Positions 1-5,972 of a stretch of 5,973 bases of DNA are shown one piece after another (the stretch's first letter is position 1; every line of letters starts with the position of its first letter). Location: contig CAYRWY010000369.1 of NCBI GenBank assembly GCA_964427955.1, positions 1 through 5,973 on the forward strand. Reading direction: 5' to 3'. This DNA comes from JACRBK01 sp964427955 (GTDB lineage: Bacteria > Chloroflexota > Anaerolineae > Aggregatilineales > Aggregatilineaceae). Both the position numbers and the translations under genes were made by a program. The notes under the pieces were generated by a model that did not search any database, was not told where the DNA came from, and saw only the letters and a program-made list of their open reading frames with translations.

Positions 1-1
1 C

Positions 2-1369
2 GGGATCGAGGTGCCCATCGGCCAGGGCGTGGTCGGGACGGTCGCGGCGGAGCGGCGGGCTCGCCGGGTGGATAACTACCGGCGCGATTGGAAGGGGGCC
101 GACGATCTCCCCCTGGCGCGCGAGACGTTCGGTGCGGTCGTCAGCGTGCCGCTGATGTTCGCCAACGAGGTGGCAGGCGTGCTGCTGGCCGTGCATGGCC
201 GTCAGGGGCGGCTGTTCAACCGCGACGATTTACATCTATTGCAACTGCTGGGTCCGCAGGCGGCGGTCGCGATCACCAACAGCCGCCTGTTCGAAGCCGA
301 GCGCAAGCTTTCGGGCGATCTGGCGGCGGCCAAAGGCCAACTGGAAGCCGTGCTGACCAGCACGGAAAACCCGGTGGTGGCGGTGGATCGCCAGTTGCGC
401 ATCATTTTCGCGAATCCGGCGGCGCTGATTTTGATGGAACTGATCATCGTGCCGGTCGGCCAGTCGATCATCGGGTTTGTGCCGGCTCACTTTCTGCCGC
501 CCGATGTGCGGCAGGCCCTGCGTGACTTCCGGCAGAAGGGGAGCCACGTCTACGAAATGACGGTGCGGGAGCGTACCTACCTCTGCCACGTCGCGGAGCT
601 TAGCGAGCCGCGCCGCGAAGGCTGGGTCGTGGTGCTGAACGATGTGTCGCAGCTCAAGGAGCTGGATCGCTTGAAGAGCCAGATGATCCAGATGACCAGC
701 CACGATCTGAAAAACCCCTTGCAGGCAGCGATGAGCTACCTGGAACTGTTGTCCGAAGATGGCGAGACGGTCTTCACGGATGACATGCGGGAATACGTGG
801 AGGTCGTGTGGGCGCAGTTGACGCGCATGTACCGTCTGATCAATGGCATTCTCGACATGGAGCGGGTGCAGGCGGGCCGTCGCGTCTTCGAAGAGTGTGT
901 GATGGAAGACCTGCTGGGCCGCGTAGTGGTCGATTTCGCCGCGCCGTCGCGCAATCGTGGGATCACGCTGGAACTTCAGATCGAGGACCGGCTGCCCGTG
1001 GTCTGGGGCGATCCCCAGCAGATCAGCCAGGCCTTCGCCAACCTGGTCGAGAATGCCGTCAAGTTCACGCCGTCCGGCGGGCGCGTCGATGTGAAGGCCG
1101 AGGCCAATAAGAACCAGGTGGTGGTCGATGTAGTGGACACCGGGATCGGGATACCCGCCGAGGAGCTGCCGCACGTGTTCGAGCGGTTTTACCGGGGACG
1201 GCATCCAGGCCAGGCGCAGGTGAGCGGATCGGGCCTGGGCCTATCGCTGGTCAAGGCGATTGTGGACGCGCATCACGGCCAGATCGAAATTGAGAGCAAA
1301 CAGGGACATGGAACAATTGTTCATATCCGGCTGCCGGTGATGCCGGGGGGTGAGGATAAGCGAATATGA
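2..1369 (+). CDS. Sensor histidine kinase (GAF-PAS-HisKA-HATPase_c), 5'-truncated by window edge
   Basis: This is the C-terminal part of a two-component sensor kinase, which autophosphorylates on His and passes the phosphate to a response regulator not present here. Residues are numbered from the Val/GTG codon at 11. Domains in order: the second half of a GAF domain (about 1-95, with the PIGQGVVGTVA signature), a PAS domain (about 108-215), HisKA with phosphoacceptor His231 in SHDLKNPL, and HATPase_c with the N box (Asn344, Asn348), G1 box DTGIGIP (376-382), F box around Phe390 and G2 box GSGLGLSL (406-413). All catalytic boxes are intact. No membrane segment is visible in this part, so the visible portion is cytoplasmic. 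The frame stays open to base 2 (Gly-Ile-Glu before the GTG), and the GTG lies inside the GAF fold, so it is not the real start. The stop overlaps the next gene's ATG. The sensed signal cannot be told from sequence. Confidence 0.95.
   Translation, partial: GIEVPIGQGVVGTVAAERRARRVDNYRRDWKGADDLPLARETFGAVVSVPLMFANEVAGVLLAVHGRQGRLFNRDDLHLLQLLGPQAAVAITNSRLFEAERKLSGDLAAAKGQLEAVLTSTENPVVAVDRQLRIIFANPAALILMELIIVPVGQSIIGFVPAHFLPPDVRQALRDFRQKGSHVYEMTVRERTYLCHVAELSEPRREGWVVVLNDVSQLKELDRLKSQMIQMTSHDLKNPLQAAMSYLELLSEDGETVFTDDMREYVEVVWAQLTRMYRLINGILDMERVQAGRRVFEECVMEDLLGRVVVDFAAPSRNRGITLELQIEDRLPVVWGDPQQISQAFANLVENAVKFTPSGGRVDVKAEANKNQVVVDVVDTGIGIPAEELPHVFERFYRGRHPGQAQVSGSGLGLSLVKAIVDAHHGQIEIESKQGHGTIVHIRLPVMPGGEDKRI
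1352..1368 (+). promoter_or_regulatory. Ribosome binding site and ATGA overlap for the adenosyltransferase gene
   Basis: A GAGG at 1352-1355 lies 10 bases before the ATG at 1366-1368, within the end of the kinase gene. The ATG shares bases 1366-1369 with the kinase TGA stop (ATGA), a usual arrangement for translational coupling. The spacer is slightly long, so re-initiation by ribosomes finishing the kinase may matter as well as the Shine-Dalgarno. Confidence 0.6.
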
Positions 1370-1923
1370 AGATTTATACCCGTACCGGCGACGCCGGGGA
1401 CACCAGCCTGTTTGCCGGGGGGCGTGTCAGCAAAGGGCACGGGCGTATTCACGCGTATGGCACGGTGGACGAGCTTAATGCCATCCTGGGGCTGGCCCTA
1501 GCGGCGGGACTGTCCGGCGACCTGGGAGAGGCCGTCCTGCGCGTCCAGAACGAGCTGTTTGTGATCGGCGCCGACCTGGCGACGCCGCTGGATGCCGAGG
1601 CGAAATGGATCACGCGCACCACGGCGGATCTGACGGCGGCGTTGGAGCAGGACATTGACGCCTGGGACGCCGTCCTGCCGCCGTTGAAGAACTTCATCCT
1701 GCCGGGCGGGACGCTGGCCGCGGCCTTCTTGCACCAGGCGCGCACGGTGTGCCGCCGGGCCGAACGGTGGCTGGTTATGCTGCAAGAGACCGAGACCGTC
1801 AATCCTGAGGCGCTGCGCTATCTGAATCGCCTGTCCGATTGGCTGTTTGTCGCGGCGCGCGAAGCCAACCGTCAGGCGGGCCAGGCCGAGTCGATCTGGA
1901 CGGCACCCGCGCGGCGGTCGTGA
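1366..1923 (+). CDS. pduO: Cob(I)alamin (corrinoid) adenosyltransferase, PduO type
   Basis: The enzyme transfers the 5'-deoxyadenosyl group of ATP to cob(I)alamin, making adenosylcobalamin, the coenzyme of B12-dependent mutases, dehydratases and class II ribonucleotide reductases. It is cytosolic and trimeric in its family. At 185 residues it has the full length of the single-domain PduO/MMAB type. Visible signatures are the N-terminal ATP-binding motif TRTGDAGDTSL (5-15), GTVDELN (32-38, with Asp35), FILPGG (110-115), RTVCRRAER (126-134) and NRLSDWLF (154-161). By eye, Phe110, Arg126, Arg130 and Asn154 match Phe112, Arg128, Arg132 and Asn156 of the Lactobacillus reuteri enzyme, which line the corrinoid/ATP site. 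The ATG start gives the family-typical MKIYTRTGD beginning and overlaps the kinase stop. No B12 biosynthesis gene or B12-dependent enzyme is adjacent. The symbol denotes the family; no propanediol operon is seen here. Confidence 0.95.
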   Translation: MKIYTRTGDAGDTSLFAGGRVSKGHGRIHAYGTVDELNAILGLALAAGLSGDLGEAVLRVQNELFVIGADLATPLDAEAKWITRTTADLTAALEQDIDAWDAVLPPLKNFILPGGTLAAAFLHQARTVCRRAERWLVMLQETETVNPEALRYLNRLSDWLFVAAREANRQAGQAESIWTAPARRS

Positions 1924-1940
1924 TGTGGGATATGCGGGAT

Positions 1941-1952
1941 TTCGTGTAGTCA
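1941..1952 (+). repeat. Direct repeat copy 1 (TTCGTGTAGTCA)
   Basis: This exact 12-base word recurs at 2112-2123 in the same orientation. The similarity extends leftwards in a looser form: both copies have ATAT, then GGAT, before the 12-mer, with the same total length from ATAT to the 12-mer. An AGGAC also follows shortly after each. It begins 17 bases after the adenosyltransferase stop and so lies in that transcript's 3' end. The function is unknown. Confidence 0.6.
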
Positions 1953-2007
1953 ACAAGCAGGACTCCACAAGGGAATTGCAGGGTTATTTTCAAAGATAGG
2001 GCAGGGG

Positions 2008-2044
2008 AAGCTCCGGTCGAATGCCGCTCGACCGGAGCTTTTTT
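2008..2044 (+). terminator. Intrinsic terminator of the kinase-adenosyltransferase unit
   Basis: A perfect 13-bp stem (2008-2020 with 2028-2040, starting AAGCTCCGG) encloses a 7-base loop and runs into six T residues (2039-2044). It starts 84 bases after the adenosyltransferase stop. On the - strand there is no T run after the stem, so it should work in one direction only. Confidence 0.92.
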
Positions 2045-2111
2045 GTTACCGTTTGGTGAGATGGGACGCTGGAGCGGGCAGCGCGGGATCTGAGTTATCC
2101 ATATTGGATAC

Positions 2112-2123
2112 TTCGTGTAGTCA
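2112..2123 (+). repeat. Direct repeat copy 2 (TTCGTGTAGTCA)
   Basis: This is the second exact copy of the 12-mer found at 1941-1952, 171 bases further on and beyond the terminator. It is preceded by a small palindrome, TATCCA-TAT-TGGATA (2096-2110), and followed by AGGAC, as copy 1 is at a slightly greater distance. It may be one of a family of dispersed intergenic repeats. Confidence 0.6.
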
Positions 2124-2128
2124 TGAGG

Positions 2129-2222
2129 ACAAAAAAGTCCAAGCCCAGCCCCCTTCACTTCAACCAGATCACCAACCTAGATCCCCCACAGCGTGAAAGA
2201 GTCTGAGTTTGGACTCTTTTGT
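2129..2222 (-). repeat. 30-base imperfect inverted repeat, candidate 3' RNA structure of the RND transcript
   Basis: Bases 2193-2222 match the reverse complement of 2129-2158 at 24 of 30 positions, with a 34-base loop. Read as RNA from the - strand, four of the six mismatches become G-U wobbles, so 28 of 30 positions can pair. From the + strand only one mismatch does. The - strand right arm ends with a run of six U (bases 2136-2131). This favours a structure in the RNA downstream of the RND gene, possibly its terminator or a stabilising 3' element. A smaller hairpin (2196-2203 with 2212-2219) competes with it. Confidence 0.5.
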
Positions 2223-2241
2223 ATTTTCTCTTGGGATTATC

Positions 2242-2271
2242 TCCCCGGAGGCAGCGCGCCACCTCCGGGGA
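2242..2271 (-). terminator. GC-rich hairpin after the RND gene, candidate terminator without a U tract
   Basis: A perfect 10-bp stem (2242-2251 with 2262-2271, TCCCCGGAGG) has a 10-base loop and begins 17 bases after the RND stop codon on the - strand. No T run follows in that direction, so it is not a canonical intrinsic terminator. It may protect the mRNA 3' end or act together with the larger structure further downstream. Confidence 0.5.
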
Positions 2272-2288
2272 ATCGGGCAGGGGGATGT

Positions 2289-5200
2289 CTAGACGGCGGG
2301 TTTGGAGCTGCGCCGGACGCGTCGGGTCAGCGCCGCCTGAGCGCTGTCAAACAAGCTGTAGACCACGGGGACGACGACCAGAGTAAGTAGGGTACTGCTG
2401 AACAATCCTCCGATCACGACCGTACCCAACTCGGCGGCGATGATCGCGCCTTCGGACAGTCCAATCGCCAACGGGAGCAGGGCGACCATCGTCGCAATCG
2501 CCGTCATCAGGATCGGACGCAGACGGGTAGCCCCTCCATCGACGAGGGCATCTTGCGTCCCCATCTGGCGTATCTTGCGGTTCGTCTGGACCCGGTCGAT
2601 CAGCACGATGGCATTCGTCACCACAATCCCTACCAGCATCAGCAGCCCAATCACGGAGGATAAGCCCAGGACACGTCCCGTGACGGCCAGACCAACCGCA
2701 GCGCCTACGACGGCCAACGGCAGACTGAACAGGATCGTCACCGGATGCACCGGAGACCCGAAGGTCAGCAGCATCACGAAGTAGACGATCACGACGGCAA
2801 TCCCCATCGAGATGAACGTCTGCTGGAAGCCCTTGGTCTGCTGTTCCGACTCGAACCCTTCACCCACCGTCAGGTTGTCCGGCAGATCGAGACCCTTGAC
2901 GGCGTTGATCGCCTTGTTGGTCAGCCCCAACGTATCCTTCGTCTCCAACTCGGCGGTATAGCGTACGGCGGGTATACCGTCGATCCGGATATATACCTGG
3001 GAGGCGTCTCCACCACTCCCAGTCACCTGCGTCAGACTGCTCTCGACATTCGTCACGCCCTCAATGTTCTCCAGCGTGTCGATAATCAGACTGTCGTACT
3101 TTTGCAGGTCCGCCAGGGTGGGGGGATTCCGCTTATCGCCGCTCACCACGACGGCGAAGCCCCCAAAGCCCTGCTCACTGAGCGAGGCACTAGAGACGGC
3201 GACGTTATCTTGCCCTTCGTCCATGCTCCCGTTACGGTCCAGGTCATTGAAGATCAGCTCGGCCTGCTTCCGGATCAACGGCGTCAGGCGGTCCAGCTCA
3301 CTCTGGCTCTTCACGCCTACGGTGATCAAGGCCTCGTTTTCGGTGATCGTCTCCGAGCTAGAGAGCTGGTTACCCGCACTGCCTACTGACGTCTGGATAC
3401 TCTCCACCCCGTCCAGTGTCTTGAGGTACTGCTCCAGGCGGCGCACCCTGGCGTCCGTCATGGCAATCGTCGTCGGACGGCCCTCCATCTCCGACGGCAG
3501 CTTGACATTCACCGTGACCTGCGGCTCGCCAAAGGCAGGCAGGAAGGCCGTCGGGAGCTGCGACAGCACGAACATCCCGATCGCGAAGACCGCCGTCGCG
3601 CCACCCATGACCACGCCGCGGTGCGTCAGCGTCCAGCGGATCATCTGCCGGTAGCCGCGCTCCATCCACGTCTCGTGAGCTTCCGGCAGCGATTTCTTAT
3701 CAATGAAGAGGTAAGCTAGCAGCGGCACCACTGTCACCGCGACGACGAAGGACGACAGCAGGGCATAAGTCACCGCCAGGCCGAAGGGCAGGAAGAACGC
3801 ACCGATGATGCCGCCGAACAGGCCAATCGGCAGGAAGACCACCACCGTCGTCACCGTCGCCGCGAAGATCGCCACCGAGACGTCGCGCGTGCCATGCAGC
3901 ACCGCTTCCAGGTGGTTCTCGCCCTTCTGGATATTCCGGTAGATGTTCTCCAGCACGACAATCGCGTCGTCCACCACGCGCCCGATTGCCACCGTGAGGC
4001 CGGACAGCGTCATGATGTTCAGCGTCATCGACTCCGGGAACAAGCGCAGCACGAACGTAAAGAGGTCCTTGGTCAGCCCACTGGTGCCCTCCGACATCGG
4101 GTACAGGAGGCTGTGGACGTTGCCCGGCACCCACTTCATCAACACGAAGGCCAGCGCCACCGAGGTCGGGATACTGACGGCAGTCACCAGGGTGCTGCGC
4201 ACGCTGAAATTCAGGAAGATCAGGATCACGACCACCGCCATGACCGCGCCCAGCCCACCTTCGCGCGCTACACCGCTGATCGACTCCTCGATATAGCTCG
4301 CCTGCTCGAACGCCACCACGAATTTGATTTCCGGGTGGTCGGCTTGCAGCTTGTCCAGCACTTTCTTCACCTGCGACCAGGCTTCGACGGTGTTGGCGTC
4401 GCCTTGCTTATAGATGCCGAGGTTCAGGCTGTTAGCGCCGTCCGTCCGGGTGACGATGTTCTCCGGCACGTAAATCCCCAGCAGCGCCGCGTCCCGGCGG
4501 GTCTGCACATCCTCAGGGAGTTGGCTGGCCGTCTCGTCCGTCATCAGGGTCAGGAACTTGTCGGATAGATTGTCGAAAAAGCCCTGCTCGCACAGCTTAT
4601 CCGCAGTGCAGTCGGCAACATACAGCAGCACGTCGGCGGTGAGCTGGCGCGCATAGCTCTGGCCGTCGGGGCGCGTGAAGCTGTTCAGCAGTCCCGACGG
4701 CGTGCGCACCTCGCCCCCATCGACCGTATAGAAGAGATCGTCGGCGGTGTCCAATTCCTGGGCGCCAACGAATCCGGCGATGCCGGGCCAACTGGCGGGT
4801 AGCTGCGGCGCGGCGGGATCGTAGACGCGCGCGGCGGTCGTGCCGCTAATCAGGCTCTGGGCGGCGGTCTTCTCGCTGCCGTCGGCAATCGCGGCCAGCG
4901 CGATCTGCGATCCACCGGGACGGGCGCAGCTCAGGTTTTCCCCTGACCAGCGCGCCTTGACGGCGGGCGTATTCAGGACTTCCGCGGATAAATCACACAA
5001 CACCGCCGGATCGAGCGCCACCACGAAGCCTGGATCGCCCGTGGCGAGGTATTCGACGACTTCCGGGGACAGATCGTTGATCAACTGCACGGCGTAGAAT
5101 TGCAGCGCCGCCGGGCTGTCTGCTGCGATGTGGTTCAGCATGGTGGCAGCGCCGCCTGCGAAGTTCAGCAGATCGGAGGCCGTCGCCAGCGGGGCAGGGG

Positions 5201-5972
5201 CGATCTCCGGTTCGGCGCCCAACTGCTGCCAGAACTGGCCCAGCGCCGGGGCCGGGGCCGTCCGCGCGCGCTCCTGGACGGCGTCGGGAAGCTGCTGGAG
5301 GACGTCGGGTGACAACATCTGGAGCACATCGTAGGACAGCCGGTCGTAGAAGCCGGTTTCGTGGGCCGCGAGATAGTCCAGCACATCCAGCGTCAGGTCG
5401 CCCAGCGCGCGCTGCACGAACCCGGCGGCGACGGGACTGGTGGCCGCGGCACTGACGGCCTGGTTCAGCAGATCGGAGGGTGCCATCCCCGGCAGGCGCA
5501 GCAGGTCGTCGGCAGTATTCAACTCTTTGAGGCCGGGAATCTGGGAAGCGAAAATCGCCCAGGAGGCGGGCAGGGCGGGACCCTCTTCGACCGGCGCCGT
5601 CACGACCGTGCCACTGCTGTCCGGCGTGGGGGTCTCCGGGGTGCTGGCACTGCCGTTGGCGTCCGCGGGGGTGGTTTCTTCCGTGGGAAGACCTTCCGCC
5701 GCCAGAGCTTCGTTCAGCAGATCGGCGCGAATCTTTTCGCCGCCTTCGACGGTGACATCCGCCACCAGGTCAAGGGCTTCCAGGCGCGGCACGACTTCAT
5801 TTTCGACCAGGGTCTGGAGTTCGTCGCGCGAGATGTTGGCGCTGACGCTCAGGTTGCCCAGCGGAATGTCGGAAAAACTAAAGGTGATCAGGTTGGGCTT
5901 CTCGAAGCGCCACTCGTCCGGCAGAGCCACCTCGCGCGGGGAGCGCGTGCCGGTCAGCAGTTGGGCCGTCAA
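2289..5972 (-). CDS. RND-family efflux permease with remodelled extracytoplasmic domains, N-terminus cut by window edge
   Basis: This is a proton-driven exporter of the AcrB/HAE1-like RND superfamily in the cytoplasmic membrane; its substrate cannot be told. Residues are numbered from the TTG at 5970-5972, which is not a credible start. The frame opens inside the first porter domain, and TM1 plus about 110-130 residues are missing. Order: rest of PN1 (1-80), Thr/Pro-rich linker (96-133), three ~100-residue modules (134-493), return to porter fold (about 508-560), TM2-TM6 (573-756), TM7 (786-806), C-terminal porter domains (811-1050), TM8-TM12 (1053-1207). TM4 carries GRVVDDAIVVLENI with Asp668/Asp669 (AcrB Asp407/408). 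TM11 has RLRPILMT (Arg1150, Thr1157, matching Arg971/Thr978). The AcrB Lys940 position is Thr1119. Even truncated it has 1227 residues, against 1020-1050 for complete usual members. The stop is TAG. No adaptor (MFP) or TolC gene is in view, but sequence upstream of the gene is outside the window. Confidence 0.93.
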   Translation of the reverse strand: MTAQLLTGTRSPREVALPDEWRFEKPNLITFSFSDIPLGNLSVSANISRDELQTLVENEVVPRLEALDLVADVTVEGGEKIRADLLNEALAAEGLPTEETTPADANGSASTPETPTPDSSGTVVTAPVEEGPALPASWAIFASQIPGLKELNTADDLLRLPGMAPSDLLNQAVSAAATSPVAAGFVQRALGDLTLDVLDYLAAHETGFYDRLSYDVLQMLSPDVLQQLPDAVQERARTAPAPALGQFWQQLGAEPEIAPAPLATASDLLNFAGGAATMLNHIAADSPAALQFYAVQLINDLSPEVVEYLATGDPGFVVALDPAVLCDLSAEVLNTPAVKARWSGENLSCARPGGSQIALAAIADGSEKTAAQSLISGTTAARVYDPAAPQLPASWPGIAGFVGAQELDTADDLFYTVDGGEVRTPSGLLNSFTRPDGQSYARQLTADVLLYVADCTADKLCEQGFFDNLSDKFLTLMTDETASQLPEDVQTRRDAALLGIYVPENIVTRTDGANSLNLGIYKQGDANTVEAWSQVKKVLDKLQADHPEIKFVVAFEQASYIEESISGVAREGGLGAVMAVVVILIFLNFSVRSTLVTAVSIPTSVALAFVLMKWVPGNVHSLLYPMSEGTSGLTKDLFTFVLRLFPESMTLNIMTLSGLTVAIGRVVDDAIVVLENIYRNIQKGENHLEAVLHGTRDVSVAIFAATVTTVVVFLPIGLFGGIIGAFFLPFGLAVTYALLSSFVVAVTVVPLLAYLFIDKKSLPEAHETWMERGYRQMIRWTLTHRGVVMGGATAVFAIGMFVLSQLPTAFLPAFGEPQVTVNVKLPSEMEGRPTTIAMTDARVRRLEQYLKTLDGVESIQTSVGSAGNQLSSSETITENEALITVGVKSQSELDRLTPLIRKQAELIFNDLDRNGSMDEGQDNVAVSSASLSEQGFGGFAVVVSGDKRNPPTLADLQKYDSLIIDTLENIEGVTNVESSLTQVTGSGGDASQVYIRIDGIPAVRYTAELETKDTLGLTNKAINAVKGLDLPDNLTVGEGFESEQQTKGFQQTFISMGIAVVIVYFVMLLTFGSPVHPVTILFSLPLAVVGAAVGLAVTGRVLGLSSVIGLLMLVGIVVTNAIVLIDRVQTNRKIRQMGTQDALVDGGATRLRPILMTAIATMVALLPLAIGLSEGAIIAAELGTVVIGGLFSSTLLTLVVVPVVYSLFDSAQAALTRRVRRSSKPAV
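4494..4802 (-). repeat. Insert module 3 of the RND permease (residues 391-493)
   Basis: Third copy, with LPASW (391-395) identical to module 1, then LDTADDLF (407-414), SGLLN (426-430), QLTADVLLYVA (443-453), GF (464-465) and LPEDVQ (485-490). It has a slightly longer stretch before the GF containing Cys455 and Cys461. After it the chain returns to the porter fold (LNLGIYKQGDANTVE, from 516). Confidence 0.75.
4950..5243 (-). repeat. Insert module 2 of the RND permease (residues 244-341)
   Basis: Second and most divergent copy. It keeps Trp248, TASDLL (264-269), a degenerate MLN (278-280), DLSPEVVEYLA (300-310), GF (315-316) and LSAEVL (328-333). The LPASW opening is reduced to LGQFW. It contains Cys326 and is followed by Cys349 in a tail (about 342-390) that has no counterpart after module 1. 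Confidence 0.65.
5265..5573 (-). repeat. Insert module 1 of the RND permease (residues 134-236)
   Basis: First of three divergent ~100-residue modules in the extracytoplasmic part of the pump. Landmarks are LPASW (134-138), TADDLL (153-158), SDLLN (166-170), DLTLDVLDYLA (192-202), GF (207-208) and LPDAVQ (228-233). The last 30 positions align without gaps to modules 2 and 3, in the pattern GF-x3-L-(S/D)-x2-(V/F)-L-x2-(L/M)-(S/T)-x-(D/E). It is probably helical. I do not recognise the fold. This copy has no cysteine. Confidence 0.75.

Noticed and set aside
11..13. GTG at 11 as the start of the histidine kinase
   Set aside because: It lies within the GAF domain signature (GIEVPIGQG) and the frame is open to the window edge, so the gene begins outside.
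236..1204. 322-codon open frame on the - strand, antisense to the kinase
   Set aside because: It is His/Arg/Gln-rich with no recognisable domain and fully opposite an intact kinase gene. Long antisense frames are common in GC-rich DNA.
2096..2110. Palindrome TATCCA-TAT-TGGATA as an operator
   Set aside because: It is short and AT-rich, and no gene starts on either strand nearby. It is probably part of the repeat-copy surroundings.
1799..2158. 119-codon - strand frame across the intergenic region and the adenosyltransferase 3' end
   Set aside because: It reads through the + strand terminator and both repeat copies. Its repeated peptide DYTK simply reflects the DNA repeat, and no domain is seen.
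2196..2227. + strand intrinsic terminator (8-bp stem followed by TTTTGTATTTT)
   Set aside because: No + strand gene ends nearby after the strong terminator at 2008-2044. The pairing is better explained as part of the - strand inverted repeat.
2193..2390. Small + strand frame (65 codons) in the convergent intergenic region
   Set aside because: It starts within the inverted repeat, overlaps the RND 3' end, has Gly/Pro-rich nonsense-like composition, and has no clear ribosome binding site.
3894..4568. 224-codon + strand frame (and similar ones at 2745-3389 and 3064-3654) within the RND gene
   Set aside because: They are antisense shadows of a well-conserved membrane protein, with biased composition and no ribosome-binding context.
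5970..5972. TTG at 5970-5972 as the start of the RND permease
   Set aside because: TM1 and the first part of the porter domain would be missing, and the frame is open to the edge. It is an internal Leu codon.
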